Positions 36,181 through 46,324 of a stretch of 64,000 nucleotides of DNA are shown here, one piece after another. The stretch's first letter is position 1, and each line of letters begins with the position of its first letter. A program made the translations under genes and the position numbers. A model generated the notes under the pieces. The model worked only from the letters and a program-made list of their open reading frames with translations, made no database searches and was not told the origin of the DNA. This DNA is from Muribaculaceae bacterium Isolate-002 (NCI) (GTDB taxonomy: Bacteria > Bacteroidota > Bacteroidia > Bacteroidales > Muribaculaceae), in assembly GCA_004102805.1 (NCBI GenBank), contig SCEG01000010.1, forward strand, positions 1 to 64,000, read 5' to 3'.

Positions 36181-36298
36181 TGTATTAATTTTATAGTAGT
36201 TGATATATTGTATGTTAAAATATGTCAATAAAGATGCGCCCGCTGACACAAATCGTATGACCAGTGCCCACGGACGCAGTATGTGTGTTTTGTTTAAA

Positions 36299-36898
36299 TT
36301 ACGCCGGAATAGGGGGATATCCGACTGACATCGCAACGATGAAATGAGATGACGCCGGAATGTCGAGAGCGTCGCTCAGAGCGTTTTTGTCGACCATCGC
36401 GCGTTCAACCACATTGATATGTTCGGAAGAGCAATACAGGTATATGTTTTCTGTCACCGCTCCGGCATCGAGCAGCGACAGACGGTCCTCGTTGCCTTTG
36501 ACCGCGCTGTCAACTTCGGAGTTGCCGGTGGAGAATTTATCGTAATTTGAATATATCACAATGTCAAGAGGCGCTCCTGCCACGTAATCCTGGCTTCCTG
36601 ACTTTGCACGCAAATCCTTGTCGGATATTTCGGTCAGAGTGTGGTCCTCGGGATTGTATTTGAATACTCCCTGTGCGGTAAAACCGTAAATTTCAAGTGG
36701 ATATAATCCGTAGACCGACGGTACGGTGCGTTTTCCTTCTGAGCGGTTTACACCGTAGGCAGCCCAGAATACTTCCGACATGGTGTCGAGTGACAGCGGC
36801 TTTGAGAAGAAATCGCGGGTTGAGTGGCGGCGCATCATGGCTTGTTTTACTGTGAGACCCTGGTCAAGAATGGGCTGATGCAGACGAATAGTGTTCAT
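36299..36898 (-). CDS. Nitroreductase-family flavoprotein (SagB/ThcOx-like)
   Basis: 199 residues. The N-terminal RRHSTRDFFSKPLS block (about 23-36) is the FMN phosphate-binding region of the nitroreductase fold. VFWAAYGVNR and the SLLDAGAVTENIYLYCSSEHINVVERAMVD region (about 140-170) match the SagB/ThcOx branch. Reduces an organic substrate with FMN and NAD(P)H; the natural substrate is unknown. The N-terminus is shorter than in SagB of azole-peptide clusters, and no peptide or cyclodehydratase gene is near, so a general reductase is more likely. -7 box at 36921-36928. Confidence 0.82.
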   Translation of the reverse strand: MNTIRLHQPILDQGLTVKQAMMRRHSTRDFFSKPLSLDTMSEVFWAAYGVNRSEGKRTVPSVYGLYPLEIYGFTAQGVFKYNPEDHTLTEISDKDLRAKSGSQDYVAGAPLDIVIYSNYDKFSTGNSEVDSAVKGNEDRLSLLDAGAVTENIYLYCSSEHINVVERAMVDKNALSDALDIPASSHFIVAMSVGYPPIPA

Positions 36899-37244
36899 AA
36901 CAAATGGAAATTAGAAATTGCAAAAGTAGTTGAATAATTGAAGTGGAAGGCATGAGACCTTAATCTGATAAATGTGATTGACAAAGTCTCGACGGGTGAC
37001 ACATACAAAAGTGAACTTTGCGGACATACAAAGAGTCGGTTTCGTTTCTTCATTTACGATTATATTAACACGACTGCCGATAAAAAGTTTATAAAACATT
37101 AAAAAAATTTTAAAATGGAAAAAAGTTTTCAGTTAAATTGGTTAATAAAAGATTAACTATTAATTTTGCAGGCTGAAACATAGTGCATCGCCACTTGTTA
37201 TATTATAATGTATAAATATATATAATTGAAATATAATTTACGCT
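36899..37244. other. Divergent intergenic region between nitroreductase and trigger factor genes
   Basis: 346 bases. Contains CAAAAGTA at 36921-36928 (-7 box for the minus-strand nitroreductase) and the trigger factor promoter at 37138-37168. The middle (36930-37130) holds no credible gene; the short minus-strand frame at 36911-37099 overlaps the promoter and has no support. Confidence 0.6.
37138..37168 (+). promoter_or_regulatory. Promoter of the trigger factor gene
   Basis: TTG at 37138-37140, a 20-base spacer and TAATTTTG at 37161-37168; transcription start near 37176. Confidence 0.75.
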
Positions 37245-38609
37245 ATGAACGTATCATTTGAAAAGCTCAACGACGTAGAAGGCAAAATCATTGTCAACGT
37301 GGAGGAGAGCGACTACAAGGCAAAAGTAGAAGCTGAGATCAAAAAAATCGGCCGTACACACAGCATTCCCGGATTCCGTAAGGGTCACGTGCCCATGGGC
37401 CAGCTCGTGCGCATGTTCGGCAAGCAGGTAAAGAGCGATGTTCTAAATCAGGAAGTCTACGAAGCCGTTGTCAAATATATTCAGGACAACAAACTCGGCA
37501 TCCTGGGCGAGCCTCTGCCCGTTGATGTGAAGGAAATATCGATAGAGCAGAAAGATTTCACTTTCGCATACGAAATCGGTCTTGCTCCCGCGATTGAAAT
37601 CAATCTCGACAAATCGGTGACTCTCGACTACTATCCCATCAAGGTTTCTGACGAAATGGCCGAGCAGCAGGACAAGATGCTCCGCGAGCGTTTCGGCAAG
37701 CAGGAGCCCGGACAGGAATTCGAGGAACGCGCGCTGGTGAAAGGTGTGCTCATGGAGCTCAACGCCGACGGCACTGTGAAGAGTGACGAAGACGCCATTC
37801 AGGTGACTGCCGGTATTGTTGCCCCCTTCCTGTTCAAGAGCAAGGAAGAAGCAGCCAAGTTTGAAGGCAAGAAAGTTGGCGACAAGGTAGTGTTCAACCC
37901 CTCGGCTTCATGCGAAGGCAACGTGGCCGAACTGTCATCAATGCTCAATATCGACAAAGAGCGTGCTGCCGAAGTCAAGGCTGACTTCGAGCTCGCAATT
38001 TCTGAAATCATCGTAAACCGTCTTGCCGAGTATGGTCAGGAATTCTATGATGATGTGTTTGGAAAAGACAAAGTGACAAGCGAGGAAGACTATCACAAGA
38101 ATGTGACAGCCATGATTGCCGCCCAGCTTGCTCCCAACAGCGAAAACCTCTTCCAGTACACTACCGAGAAAGCGCTTGTCGAGAAATACGGCAACTTCGA
38201 GCTTCCCGCAGAGTTCCTGAAAAAATGGCTCGTGGCCCGCAATGAAGGTCTGACTTCTGAGAATATCGATGCCGAATATGAGAAGATGGTACCCTCGATC
38301 AAATGGCAGCTTGTCAAGGAGCGTGTGGCTCAGCAGGCCGGGGTGAAAATCGAGAAAGAAGATCTTGAGAACTTTGCAAAAGCCATCGCAGCCCAGCAGC
38401 TTGCCCAGTATGGCATGTACAATCTCGGCGATGACGTGCTTGCCGACTATGCAAAGCGTATACTCGAGGACAAGAATTCACGTTCGCACATCATCGAGCA
38501 GATTGGCGACCGCAAGCTCTTCGACGCAATCAAAAATCTTGTGACCGTCGATGTCAAGGAAGTTTCACTTGACGAATTTAAAGAAATCGCTGAAAAGGCG
38601 CAGGCATAA
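37245..38609 (+). CDS. tig: Trigger factor, ribosome-associated chaperone
   Basis: Folds nascent chains at the ribosome exit. 454 residues. The N-terminal domain contains the GFRKGHVPM segment (about 42-50), the ribosome-docking signature of trigger factor, followed by a degenerate FKBP-like domain (about 150-235) and a helical C-terminal cradle. In many Bacteroidota tig lies next to clpP-clpX; here those genes are 23 kb away on the other strand. Codon use indicates strong expression. Confidence 0.93.
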   Translation: MNVSFEKLNDVEGKIIVNVEESDYKAKVEAEIKKIGRTHSIPGFRKGHVPMGQLVRMFGKQVKSDVLNQEVYEAVVKYIQDNKLGILGEPLPVDVKEISIEQKDFTFAYEIGLAPAIEINLDKSVTLDYYPIKVSDEMAEQQDKMLRERFGKQEPGQEFEERALVKGVLMELNADGTVKSDEDAIQVTAGIVAPFLFKSKEEAAKFEGKKVGDKVVFNPSASCEGNVAELSSMLNIDKERAAEVKADFELAISEIIVNRLAEYGQEFYDDVFGKDKVTSEEDYHKNVTAMIAAQLAPNSENLFQYTTEKALVEKYGNFELPAEFLKKWLVARNEGLTSENIDAEYEKMVPSIKWQLVKERVAQQAGVKIEKEDLENFAKAIAAQQLAQYGMYNLGDDVLADYAKRILEDKNSRSHIIEQIGDRKLFDAIKNLVTVDVKEVSLDEFKEIAEKAQA

Positions 38610-38633
38610 CAACCTGATAAACTGCATAAAGGG

Positions 38634-38665
38634 AGGGGGACGCCATATCGATGACGTCCCCCTCT
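38634..38665. terminator. Terminator between tig and the GH3 genes
   Basis: GAGGGGGACG (38634-38643) pairs with CGTCCCCCTC (38656-38665), between two converging genes. Only short T tracts follow, so it is a modest terminator. Confidence 0.65.
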
Positions 38666-38692
38666 TCGGTTTATGTCGGTTTGTGGGTGGTT

Positions 38693-40981
38693 TCATTCAG
38701 TCAATGTGAACGGCAGAGTTGCCACGCATCTGCTGTCCGGGCCGGCCATAACCTGAAACTCTCCCGGTTCGGCCACATATTCGAGATTGCGGTTATAGAA
38801 TTTCAGGTCGTCAGGCGTGATTGTGAAACTGACATCACGCTTTTCGCCCGGCTTGAGGCTGATACGTTCGAAATGTTTGAGCTCCTTGACCGGACGCGCC
38901 ACCGAGGCCTGCAGGTCGCGGATATAGAACTGTACAATCTCATCTCCCTCGCGTCGGCCGGTATTGGTTACCGTCACTGTGGCAGTCAGCGGCTTGTCTT
39001 CTCGCATCTCGTCTCCGTCAATGCGGAAATCGCTATATTCGAAATCGGTGTAGCTCAGACCGTATCCGAAAGGATAAAGCGGCTCGTTAGGAGCGTCGAT
39101 ATAGTTTGACCTGAATTTCTGATATCCCGGATTGCTTTTGTCGATCGGGTGCCCCGTGTTGAGGTGGTTGTAATAGACAGGTATCTGCCCTACGTTCCAA
39201 GGCATGGAGGCCGTGAGCTTGCCGGAGGGATTGGCATCGCCGAACACGACGTCGGCAATCGCGTCAGGCGCTTCCGAGCCGCCGAACCACACGTTGAGTA
39301 TCGCCGGTACATTCTCGCTCTCCCATGTCAGCACGGTCGGGCGTCCTGCAAAATTAAGCATCACAACAGGCTTGCCCGTCGACAGCAGCGCTTCGAGCAG
39401 ACGTCGTTGGGCGGCCGGTAGCGAAAGGTCGGTAAGCGACGATGACTCGCCGCTTCGCCCGGCGTCCTCTCCCAGGGCTGCGACTATGACGTCGGCCTTT
39501 GATGCGATATCGAGCGCCTCGTCGAGGAGGCGGCTGTCAGTGATGCTGTCGGTGCCATTGCCGTTGTTCATGCGGTCGGCAAGCGGGGTAGTGTCGAAGC
39601 GTGCCCCCTGCGCGTAGAGCAGAGTCGCTTTTCCGTCAAGAGCCTCGCCGAATGCCTGCTTCAGCGTCTTGTATTTGCTGCAGTCTGCCGCCACGCTCCA
39701 TGTGCCGGGCATTTCGCATGCAGCTTCTGCAAGCGGGCCTATCAGGGCCACTTTCCCTTTTTTCTCCAGAGGAAGCAGTGCGCCTTCATTTTTCAGGAGC
39801 ACAAAAGTCTTTGCGGCGGTTGCACGTGCCTCATCGCGGTGCTCTTTCGAATATATGAGCTTCGTCTCTCTCTCAGTGTCGTTATATTTGTATGGGTCGT
39901 CAAAAAGCCCCAGACGGTATTTCGCTTCAAGCACACGTCGCACAGCCCTGTCGATATCCTTCATATCGACCTTCCCTTCGGCAAGGCTCTGTTTCAGCGT
40001 TGACAGGAAGCCGTTGGAACACATGTCCATATCTGTGCCTGCTTTCAGCGCCTCGGCCGAAGCTTCGGGTAAGTTTTCGAGGCCATGCACGCGTATGTTG
40101 CTGATAGAGCCGTAGTCCGTCACCACCATTCCGTCAAATCCCCACTGACGTCGCAGCACGTCGTCAAGGAGCCACGGATTGGAAGTGGCTGGAACTCCGT
40201 CGACGAGGTTGAACGAGGTCATTAGTGTCGCCGCCCCCTCGTCGCATGCAGCTTTATATGGGGCGAAATATTCGTTGTACATGCGTCCGCGGCTCATATC
40301 CACGGTGTTGTAGTCGCGTCCTGCCTCCGATGCGCCGTAAAGTGCGAAATGCTTCACGCACGCAAGTATCTCGTCATTGTTTTTCAATGAACCCTGATAT
40401 CCGCGCACCATTGCCCGTGCGATTTCCGATCCGAGATAAGGATCCTCTCCGGCTCCCTCGGCTACGCGTCCCCATCGTGGGTCGCGGCTTATGTCGACCA
40501 TCGGGCTGAATGTCCAGTTGATACCGGCCGCTGATGCCTCTATGGCGGCCACGCGTGCCGACCGTTCGATGGCCTCCATGTCCCATGAGCACGACAATGC
40601 CAGAGGTATGGGAAATATGGTCTCATAGCCGTGTATCACGTCAAGGCCTATCAGCAGAGGAATGCCGAGCCTTGACTTTTCAACCGCCAGGCGCTGCAGT
40701 TCCTTGACTTTTGCAGCGCTTTTGACATTGAACGTTCCGCCGGCCTCTCCGCGAACCACAAGAGTCCCTACGTTGCTCTTGGCTGCTTGTCCTGTTACGA
40801 TGTCGTCGCACGACGGCAGGTTGAGCTGCCCTATTTTCTCGTCAATAGTCATCTTTGACATTAGTTCGGTTATGAACCTGTCCATTTCGTCAGGCCGTGA
40901 TGCCCCGTTAGGTATCTCTGCCGATGTGCCGGTTATAGCCGCACCCAGAAAGGCAGCAATCCATAATATAACCTTTTTCAT
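38693..40981 (-). CDS. bglX: GH3 beta-glucosidase (BglX-like)
   Basis: Exported glycoside hydrolase family 3 enzyme, 762 residues with a signal peptide ending near TSA/E. The TIM barrel includes DVIHGYETIFPIPLALS and the nucleophile aspartate in MVVTDYGS. An alpha/beta sandwich (VALIGPLAE...GEDAGRSGESS) and a C-terminal fibronectin III-like domain (FGYGLSYTDFEYS...PVKELKHFERISLKPGE) follow. Probably releases glucose from beta-glucan oligosaccharides in the periplasm. Twelve bases downstream of a second GH3 gene. Confidence 0.92.
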   Translation of the reverse strand: MKKVILWIAAFLGAAITGTSAEIPNGASRPDEMDRFITELMSKMTIDEKIGQLNLPSCDDIVTGQAAKSNVGTLVVRGEAGGTFNVKSAAKVKELQRLAVEKSRLGIPLLIGLDVIHGYETIFPIPLALSCSWDMEAIERSARVAAIEASAAGINWTFSPMVDISRDPRWGRVAEGAGEDPYLGSEIARAMVRGYQGSLKNNDEILACVKHFALYGASEAGRDYNTVDMSRGRMYNEYFAPYKAACDEGAATLMTSFNLVDGVPATSNPWLLDDVLRRQWGFDGMVVTDYGSISNIRVHGLENLPEASAEALKAGTDMDMCSNGFLSTLKQSLAEGKVDMKDIDRAVRRVLEAKYRLGLFDDPYKYNDTERETKLIYSKEHRDEARATAAKTFVLLKNEGALLPLEKKGKVALIGPLAEAACEMPGTWSVAADCSKYKTLKQAFGEALDGKATLLYAQGARFDTTPLADRMNNGNGTDSITDSRLLDEALDIASKADVIVAALGEDAGRSGESSSLTDLSLPAAQRRLLEALLSTGKPVVMLNFAGRPTVLTWESENVPAILNVWFGGSEAPDAIADVVFGDANPSGKLTASMPWNVGQIPVYYNHLNTGHPIDKSNPGYQKFRSNYIDAPNEPLYPFGYGLSYTDFEYSDFRIDGDEMREDKPLTATVTVTNTGRREGDEIVQFYIRDLQASVARPVKELKHFERISLKPGEKRDVSFTITPDDLKFYNRNLEYVAEPGEFQVMAGPDSRCVATLPFTLTE

Positions 40982-40993
40982 TGTTTCAATTCA

Positions 40994-43243
40994 TTACTTC
41001 AAGTTGAATTTTACTGTTGATTTTATATCGTCGGAAGATGCTCCGATCTGTGCGGTATATTCTCCGCGGTCGGCTGTCCAGCAATGTTTCTCCGCGTCAA
41101 ACCGGCTCAGGTCGTCTTTGTCGACCGATATCGACACTTCTTTTGTCTCTCCCGGCTCAAGCCATACTTTTGAGAAACCTTTAAGCTCTTTTACCGGAGA
41201 CGGCACCGGGCTGTCTTTGCGCGATATATAAAGCTGCACCACTTCCGCTCCGGCTCTGTCTCCGCAGTTGGTAACCGGTATTTTAAAGGTGATAGACCCG
41301 TTGCCGTCAAACTCTTTTCTGTCGGCCACAGCTTTCCCGTATTTGAAATCGGTGTAGCTGAGACCATGCCCGAAAGCGAACAGGGGTTTGATCTTTTTTG
41401 CGTCATGCCAGCGGTAACCTACAAGGAGTCCCTCCTTGTACTCTATATCCACTATATCGGAGCCGTCGCGTTTCGTGCCCGGATAGGCGTCGAGCGCATG
41501 TGCGCCATTGTCGGCAAGCGATACGGGGAATGTCATTGGCAGCTTGCCCGATGGCGAGACCTTGCCGAAAAGTATGTCGGCTATCGAATTGCCTGCCTCC
41601 GAGCCAAGATACCATGCCTGGACTATTGCCGGCACTTTTTTGACCCACGGCATAGCTACCGGATTGCCGCTGATGTTAACTACCGCGAGATTGCGGTTGG
41701 CCTCCGCAAGCGCCTCTATAAGTCTGTCCTGACCGTATGGGAGTTCGAGTCCCGACCTGTCGCTGTCCTCGCAATCCTGTCTCCAGCTTTTGTTCAGTCC
41801 GCCTATGAAAATCACCATGTCGGCTTCGGCAGCTTTCGCGACAGCCTCCTCCAAAAGTTCCTCGGCGCTTCGGCTGTCCGACAGGTCCTGTCCGGTAGTC
41901 ACACCGTTGTATTCGCCTGAAAGATCACCTACATAACCGCGGGCGTAGTCAACCGCGATACTGTTGCCGGCAGCGGCGCGTATGCCGTCGAGCGGAGAGC
42001 ATTCACGCTGCACTTTCAGCGACGAGGAGCCTCCGCCTACTGTCATCATCTTGATCGCATTCTCTCCGACCACAAGTATTTTACGAGGTGTTTTGTCACC
42101 GCCTATAGGAAGCAGACGGTTGTCATTCTTGAGAAGGACGATGCCCTCGTCACCGATCCTGCGGGCTGCCTCATAATGCGCGTCAGAGCACATCTCCCCA
42201 TCTCCTTTGCTATGGTCCATGGCTGTCCGGAAAATCAATCGGAGCACCCGCCTGGCCTTGTCGTCAAGATCCTCCATGTCGGCTTTGCCGTCGTTCAGCA
42301 TATTCACAAACGGTGTCGCGAGGTAATAGTTGTCGTAGGCGTTCACAGTACCGGCTCCAAGTCCGTCGGTCCATGTGCCGAATTCAAGGTCGAGCCCGTT
42401 GGATATTGCCTGCGGCGTGTCATGGGCGCCGCCCCAGTCGCTTATCACCGCTCCGTCAAATCCCCATTCCCCTTTGAGTATATTGTTGAGCAGATACTCG
42501 TTGTGGCAGGCATGCTGGTCTTTGTACAGATTGTATGCACCCATTATCGACCAGGCGCCTCCCTCTGTCACCGCCGCCTTGAATGCCGGGAGATATATCT
42601 CATAAAGGGTACGGTCGTCGACTGTGACATTGGTGTTGTGGCGGTTTGACTCGTTGTTGTTGAGAGCGAAATGTTTCACGCATGCCGCGACACCGTTCTC
42701 CTGTACCCCCTTGACGTATGGCACCACCATGACAGATGCCAGAAACGGATCCTCTCCCATATATTCGAAGTTTCGGCCGTTGAGCGGCGTCCGGAGTATG
42801 TTGACGCCGGGGCCGAGCAATACGTCCTTGCCGCGATATCGGGCTTCCTCTCCAATGCATCTGCCGTAGGTCAGCGCGGCGTTGGGGTTCCAAGTGGCAG
42901 CCAGACATGTGAGAGCGGGGAAAGCTACGCACGAGTCGTTTGTACAACCGGCCTGGTCCCATTCGTCCCACAGTACGTCGGGTCTGATGCCGTGGGGGCC
43001 GTCGGTACACCACAAGTCGGGAATTCCCAACCGTGGCACCCCGCGTGATGAAAATTTTGACTGGGCGTGGATTAAATCTATTTTCTCGCGTGTGGTCATT
43101 CGCGACAGGGCGTCTTCTACGCGCTCCTCTATCGGCCTTGATGCATCGCGATACAGTTCACGGCCATGGCACGACAGAGCGCATAGACATGCGGCCGCCA
43201 GCATAAATACTTTTGTCCGTTTGTTCTTTTTCAAATTCTCCAT
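40994..43243 (-). CDS. GH3 beta-glucosidase or related exo-glycosidase
   Basis: 749 residues, same three-domain plan as its neighbour but clearly a different subgroup: nucleophile in AVISDWGGAHDT, LWCTDGPHGIRPD near the start, FGHGLSYTDFKYG and KELKGFSKVWLEPGE near the end. The N-terminus (VFMLAAACLCALSCHG) is a signal peptide and may be a lipobox. It precedes the BglX-like gene by 12 bases, so the two are likely co-transcribed and act on successive bonds of one glycan. Exact substrate unknown; GH3 also includes xylosidases. Confidence 0.9.
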   Translation of the reverse strand: MENLKKNKRTKVFMLAAACLCALSCHGRELYRDASRPIEERVEDALSRMTTREKIDLIHAQSKFSSRGVPRLGIPDLWCTDGPHGIRPDVLWDEWDQAGCTNDSCVAFPALTCLAATWNPNAALTYGRCIGEEARYRGKDVLLGPGVNILRTPLNGRNFEYMGEDPFLASVMVVPYVKGVQENGVAACVKHFALNNNESNRHNTNVTVDDRTLYEIYLPAFKAAVTEGGAWSIMGAYNLYKDQHACHNEYLLNNILKGEWGFDGAVISDWGGAHDTPQAISNGLDLEFGTWTDGLGAGTVNAYDNYYLATPFVNMLNDGKADMEDLDDKARRVLRLIFRTAMDHSKGDGEMCSDAHYEAARRIGDEGIVLLKNDNRLLPIGGDKTPRKILVVGENAIKMMTVGGGSSSLKVQRECSPLDGIRAAAGNSIAVDYARGYVGDLSGEYNGVTTGQDLSDSRSAEELLEEAVAKAAEADMVIFIGGLNKSWRQDCEDSDRSGLELPYGQDRLIEALAEANRNLAVVNISGNPVAMPWVKKVPAIVQAWYLGSEAGNSIADILFGKVSPSGKLPMTFPVSLADNGAHALDAYPGTKRDGSDIVDIEYKEGLLVGYRWHDAKKIKPLFAFGHGLSYTDFKYGKAVADRKEFDGNGSITFKIPVTNCGDRAGAEVVQLYISRKDSPVPSPVKELKGFSKVWLEPGETKEVSISVDKDDLSRFDAEKHCWTADRGEYTAQIGASSDDIKSTVKFNLK

Positions 43244-43284
43244 GATATGATTTGCCTGCTGATATTATTGAAATATTTGTACTG

Positions 43285-43292
43285 CAAATTTA
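43285..43292 (-). promoter_or_regulatory. -7 box of the GH3 pair
   Basis: CAAATTTA on the plus strand (TAAATTTG on the coding strand), 42 bases upstream of the first GH3 start; -33 box not evident. Confidence 0.45.
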
Positions 43293-43429
43293 ATAATTAC
43301 AATCCGGGACTGAAAGTGCCGGGAGAGCCGTATGGTAAACTGTAATAAAATATAACATGCTGACCCACCGTGGATTAATAGCCTATGACGATGGCGTTTC
43401 GGTAAGTTTTATCTGGTATGTAGGGAAGG

Positions 43430-45160
43430 TCAGATGCTCGCTTTCCCGAGCCTCATGACGGCGTCGGCGAATGTTTCCTTAGGTATGGCGGCTTTGTTCC
43501 TTGTGCGTTGGCGTGTGTTGTAGACTGTCTGCACGGAGATGTGCAGGAACTTGGCAATCTTCACACTGTCGTTCAGTCCGAGCCTGACAAGCGCATAGAT
43601 GCGCAGTTCGGTAGTAAGGAAGTCAGGCGAACGCAGCGCTATACGTTCTTCTTCTCTGAGCAGGGTGTTGAAATCGGCTACAAAGTCAGGATATATCTGA
43701 AGGAATATGCGGTCGAAATGCCGGTACAGTTCCTTCATCTCGCCGTATGGCAGTTCGGGCGTTTTTGTCATGCGCAGGAGTTCGTCAGATTTCCCGGCAA
43801 CTATCAGCCTGTGTATATTCTTGCGGAAATCGTCGAGTTTCGTTATGTATTCCGAACAGATTGAGAAAATGCTCGCGATATATTTCTCTTTTGCCTCGTT
43901 GGTGTCTGAGAGTATTTCTGCGTTTTTGCGGGCATTGGCATACAGCTCCGAAAGGCGTGCGTTGGCCTCATTGAGTTCTTCTCGTGTCTTATGCAGCTCT
44001 TCAATGTTAAGGTGCAGGTTTGCATTGGCATCACTCAGCCCTTTGCGTGAGACTGAAAGCTGTCGCATCTGTCTGATTATGAACAGAAACATCAGTATAA
44101 GGGCGGCAACGACAGCAATCAGGATTGTGACCATTCGCCGGTTGGCCTCACCCTGCTCCTTGCTGTGATGATATAGTGTGCTCAATATCTGGTCTTTGAC
44201 CTGCCCGAGACGTGCCATTCGCACACGGCTGTGGTAGCTGTCGGCACAGGCGATGCAATAGTTTATATAATTGTTCGCCCGTTCGAAATCGCCTGCGTCC
44301 TTTAAGATGCCTGCCACTTCCTCAAGCGACGCTATCTCTCTTACGCTGCCTCTGATATCTGCTATGGCCGACAAAATCAGGTATTTTAGTTTTGACGGCT
44401 TGTCGCCTGAATAATCATATATGCGGCTCAGCACGTAGGCGTCGAGGGCGTCATCGCGCGTCTCGAATTTGCTGCCCTGAAGCCTTGAAAGCAGGTCGGC
44501 TCTGATCTTATCCCTGAAGTCGCCTGCTTCGCTTAATCCGTTCCACCCCGCGAGCCAGCCGTAGCTCTCCTGTGGTGTTCCGATTTGTGTCATCGCGCGG
44601 TCCACTATACGATTTATGCGCCGGGTCTCTGCCGTATCGGGCATCGAGTATCCCACATACTGGTCGCGATGGGATGCAAGGTTGATATTCCGGTCGCAGT
44701 ATGTAAGCAGTTGTCCGCTGTTCATCCGGGAGGCGTCAAGTTTCTGCAATGCAGCCTCCGCTTTGTCGAGAAGTCCGGTAGCTGTCAGCACGTAGATACG
44801 GTTCAGTTCTGCATTTACCGTAAGGTCTTCGCGTCCGAGCTCTCGGGCAAGACTGTGACAACGATCGGCATACGCCATTGCCGAGTCAGAGTCAAAGGCT
44901 GCATATTCGTCATAAAGTCCGGCGGCTGCCCAATATTTCTGCTCGGTATCGGCCGTGTGCATGAATTTGTCGCGTAGCCGTGAAATTCTGTCCTCTTTCA
45001 CCTGTACATAATCATCAGCGTGTGCAAGCATCGAATCGAGCGTATCGAGCAAACCGATGTTCTCATTTGTGAGATACTCGGAATTCCGTGCATTTGCCGT
45101 GCCGGCAATGTTCAGAAGCAGTAGCGCCGATATGATGATGTGTGGAAAAACAGAATTCAT
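43430..45160 (-). CDS. Membrane-anchored DUF6377-type regulator
   Basis: 576 residues. Signal-like N-terminus, TPR-like helical region (about 30-330), one membrane helix (about 345-366, ILIAVVAALILMFLFII) and a long coiled coil (about 370-425, LNIEELHKTREELNEANARL). The C-terminal cytoplasmic helix-turn-helix (LGLNDSVKIAKFLHISVQTVYNTRQRTRNK) is the layout of DUF6377 regulators. Such proteins probably sense a periplasmic signal and control nearby genes, often polysaccharide-use genes. Candidates are the GH3 pair just downstream or the bio genes 27 bases upstream, with which it may be co-transcribed. Confidence 0.85.
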   Translation of the reverse strand: MNSVFPHIIISALLLLNIAGTANARNSEYLTNENIGLLDTLDSMLAHADDYVQVKEDRISRLRDKFMHTADTEQKYWAAAGLYDEYAAFDSDSAMAYADRCHSLARELGREDLTVNAELNRIYVLTATGLLDKAEAALQKLDASRMNSGQLLTYCDRNINLASHRDQYVGYSMPDTAETRRINRIVDRAMTQIGTPQESYGWLAGWNGLSEAGDFRDKIRADLLSRLQGSKFETRDDALDAYVLSRIYDYSGDKPSKLKYLILSAIADIRGSVREIASLEEVAGILKDAGDFERANNYINYCIACADSYHSRVRMARLGQVKDQILSTLYHHSKEQGEANRRMVTILIAVVAALILMFLFIIRQMRQLSVSRKGLSDANANLHLNIEELHKTREELNEANARLSELYANARKNAEILSDTNEAKEKYIASIFSICSEYITKLDDFRKNIHRLIVAGKSDELLRMTKTPELPYGEMKELYRHFDRIFLQIYPDFVADFNTLLREEERIALRSPDFLTTELRIYALVRLGLNDSVKIAKFLHISVQTVYNTRQRTRNKAAIPKETFADAVMRLGKASI

Positions 45161-45187
45161 TGTTTGGTATATATTATGGGAAACCGT

Positions 45188-46321
45188 TTAAGTCTTTATG
45201 CAGCGGCATGCATGGGCGATGTCGGCGTCGGTAAGCGATGCCGACAGCGAGAAGCGCAGCCGTTCGCTGCCGGGCGGAACGGTCGGAGTGCGTATCGGCA
45301 ATACTTTCACTCCCTGCCGCAGCAATACCGACGAACGCTTCAGGGTGGCGGCTGCGTCACCGATGATGAGCGGTTGTATATGGCTGACTACGCCTTGCCG
45401 CCCGGTGGCGGCGGAGATTGCTTCGGCAAGTTGTCGGGCATGTCGGCGCAGAGTTGCGCGCTCAGTGTCCATTCCGGTCATTTTGCTGAATATGAAACGG
45501 CTCCATGCCACGCAGGCCGGAGGGAGCGCTGTTGAAAATATCAGACTGCGTGCCTTGTTGACAAGATATTCTTTTATCACACGGTCGGTCAGCAAGAAAG
45601 CTCCCGACGAGGCAAGCGCTTTGCCGAGCGTGCCGATGACAATGTCGACTTCGGCAGGGGCCTCGGATGCCGCGACGAGTCCCAGTCCTGACGGTCCTTC
45701 CACGCCTACGCCGTGAGCCTCGTCGACATATAACATAATTCGCGGGTCAGTGCGTCGGAGCCTTATCAGACGGTCGATATCGGCACGGTCACCGTCCATT
45801 GAGTAGACGCTCTCCACAATTACAAGGATACGGTCGACATCGCTGTCAGCCCCGGCCACAATCTTCTCAAGGCGGTTGAAATCGTTATGCGGAAATCGCG
45901 TGAAGCGGGCTGCGCTCAGGCGTATTCCGTCGATAATCGATGCATGAACAAGTTTGTCGGCCACTATCAGAGTGCGCTTGTCGGCAATAGCCTGTATGAT
46001 GCCAGCGTTGGCGTGATAGCCGCTGTTGAAGAGCAGGGCATCGCGGCGGTATATGTCAGAGAGCATAGTCTCGAACATGCTGTATTCCTTCTGGCATGCG
46101 GCAAGCAGTCTCGATGCCGATGAAGTCAGTTCAATCCGACGCCCGTTGTCGTTTATGTCAAGAAACTCATCTTTAAGATCGTTGCGCGAGGCTAGACCGA
46201 GATAGTCGTTTGATGTCAGGTCGATGATCGTGCCGCCGTCATTCTGAGGAAAAGAGCGGTAGTTTGACGACAGCCGCAACTGCTCGAGCTCATGAGCCAT
46301 TCGTGATGTTGATGTCCTCAT
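45188..46321 (-). CDS. bioF: 8-amino-7-oxononanoate synthase-like enzyme (biotin synthesis)
   Basis: PLP-dependent alpha-oxoamine synthase, 377 residues. Condenses pimeloyl-thioester with alanine in the first ring-forming part of biotin synthesis. Typical blocks: DLTSNDYLGLASRND near the start, FNSGYHANAGIIQA, DEAHGVGVEGPSGLG and the cofactor lysine in IGTLGKALASSGAF. Starts 3 bases after the bioA stop. Related enzymes make 2-amino-3-ketobutyrate or aminolevulinate, but the bioA neighbour supports bioF. Confidence 0.9.
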   Translation of the reverse strand: MRTSTSRMAHELEQLRLSSNYRSFPQNDGGTIIDLTSNDYLGLASRNDLKDEFLDINDNGRRIELTSSASRLLAACQKEYSMFETMLSDIYRRDALLFNSGYHANAGIIQAIADKRTLIVADKLVHASIIDGIRLSAARFTRFPHNDFNRLEKIVAGADSDVDRILVIVESVYSMDGDRADIDRLIRLRRTDPRIMLYVDEAHGVGVEGPSGLGLVAASEAPAEVDIVIGTLGKALASSGAFLLTDRVIKEYLVNKARSLIFSTALPPACVAWSRFIFSKMTGMDTERATLRRHARQLAEAISAATGRQGVVSHIQPLIIGDAAATLKRSSVLLRQGVKVLPIRTPTVPPGSERLRFSLSASLTDADIAHACRCIKT

Positions 46322-46324
46322 AAT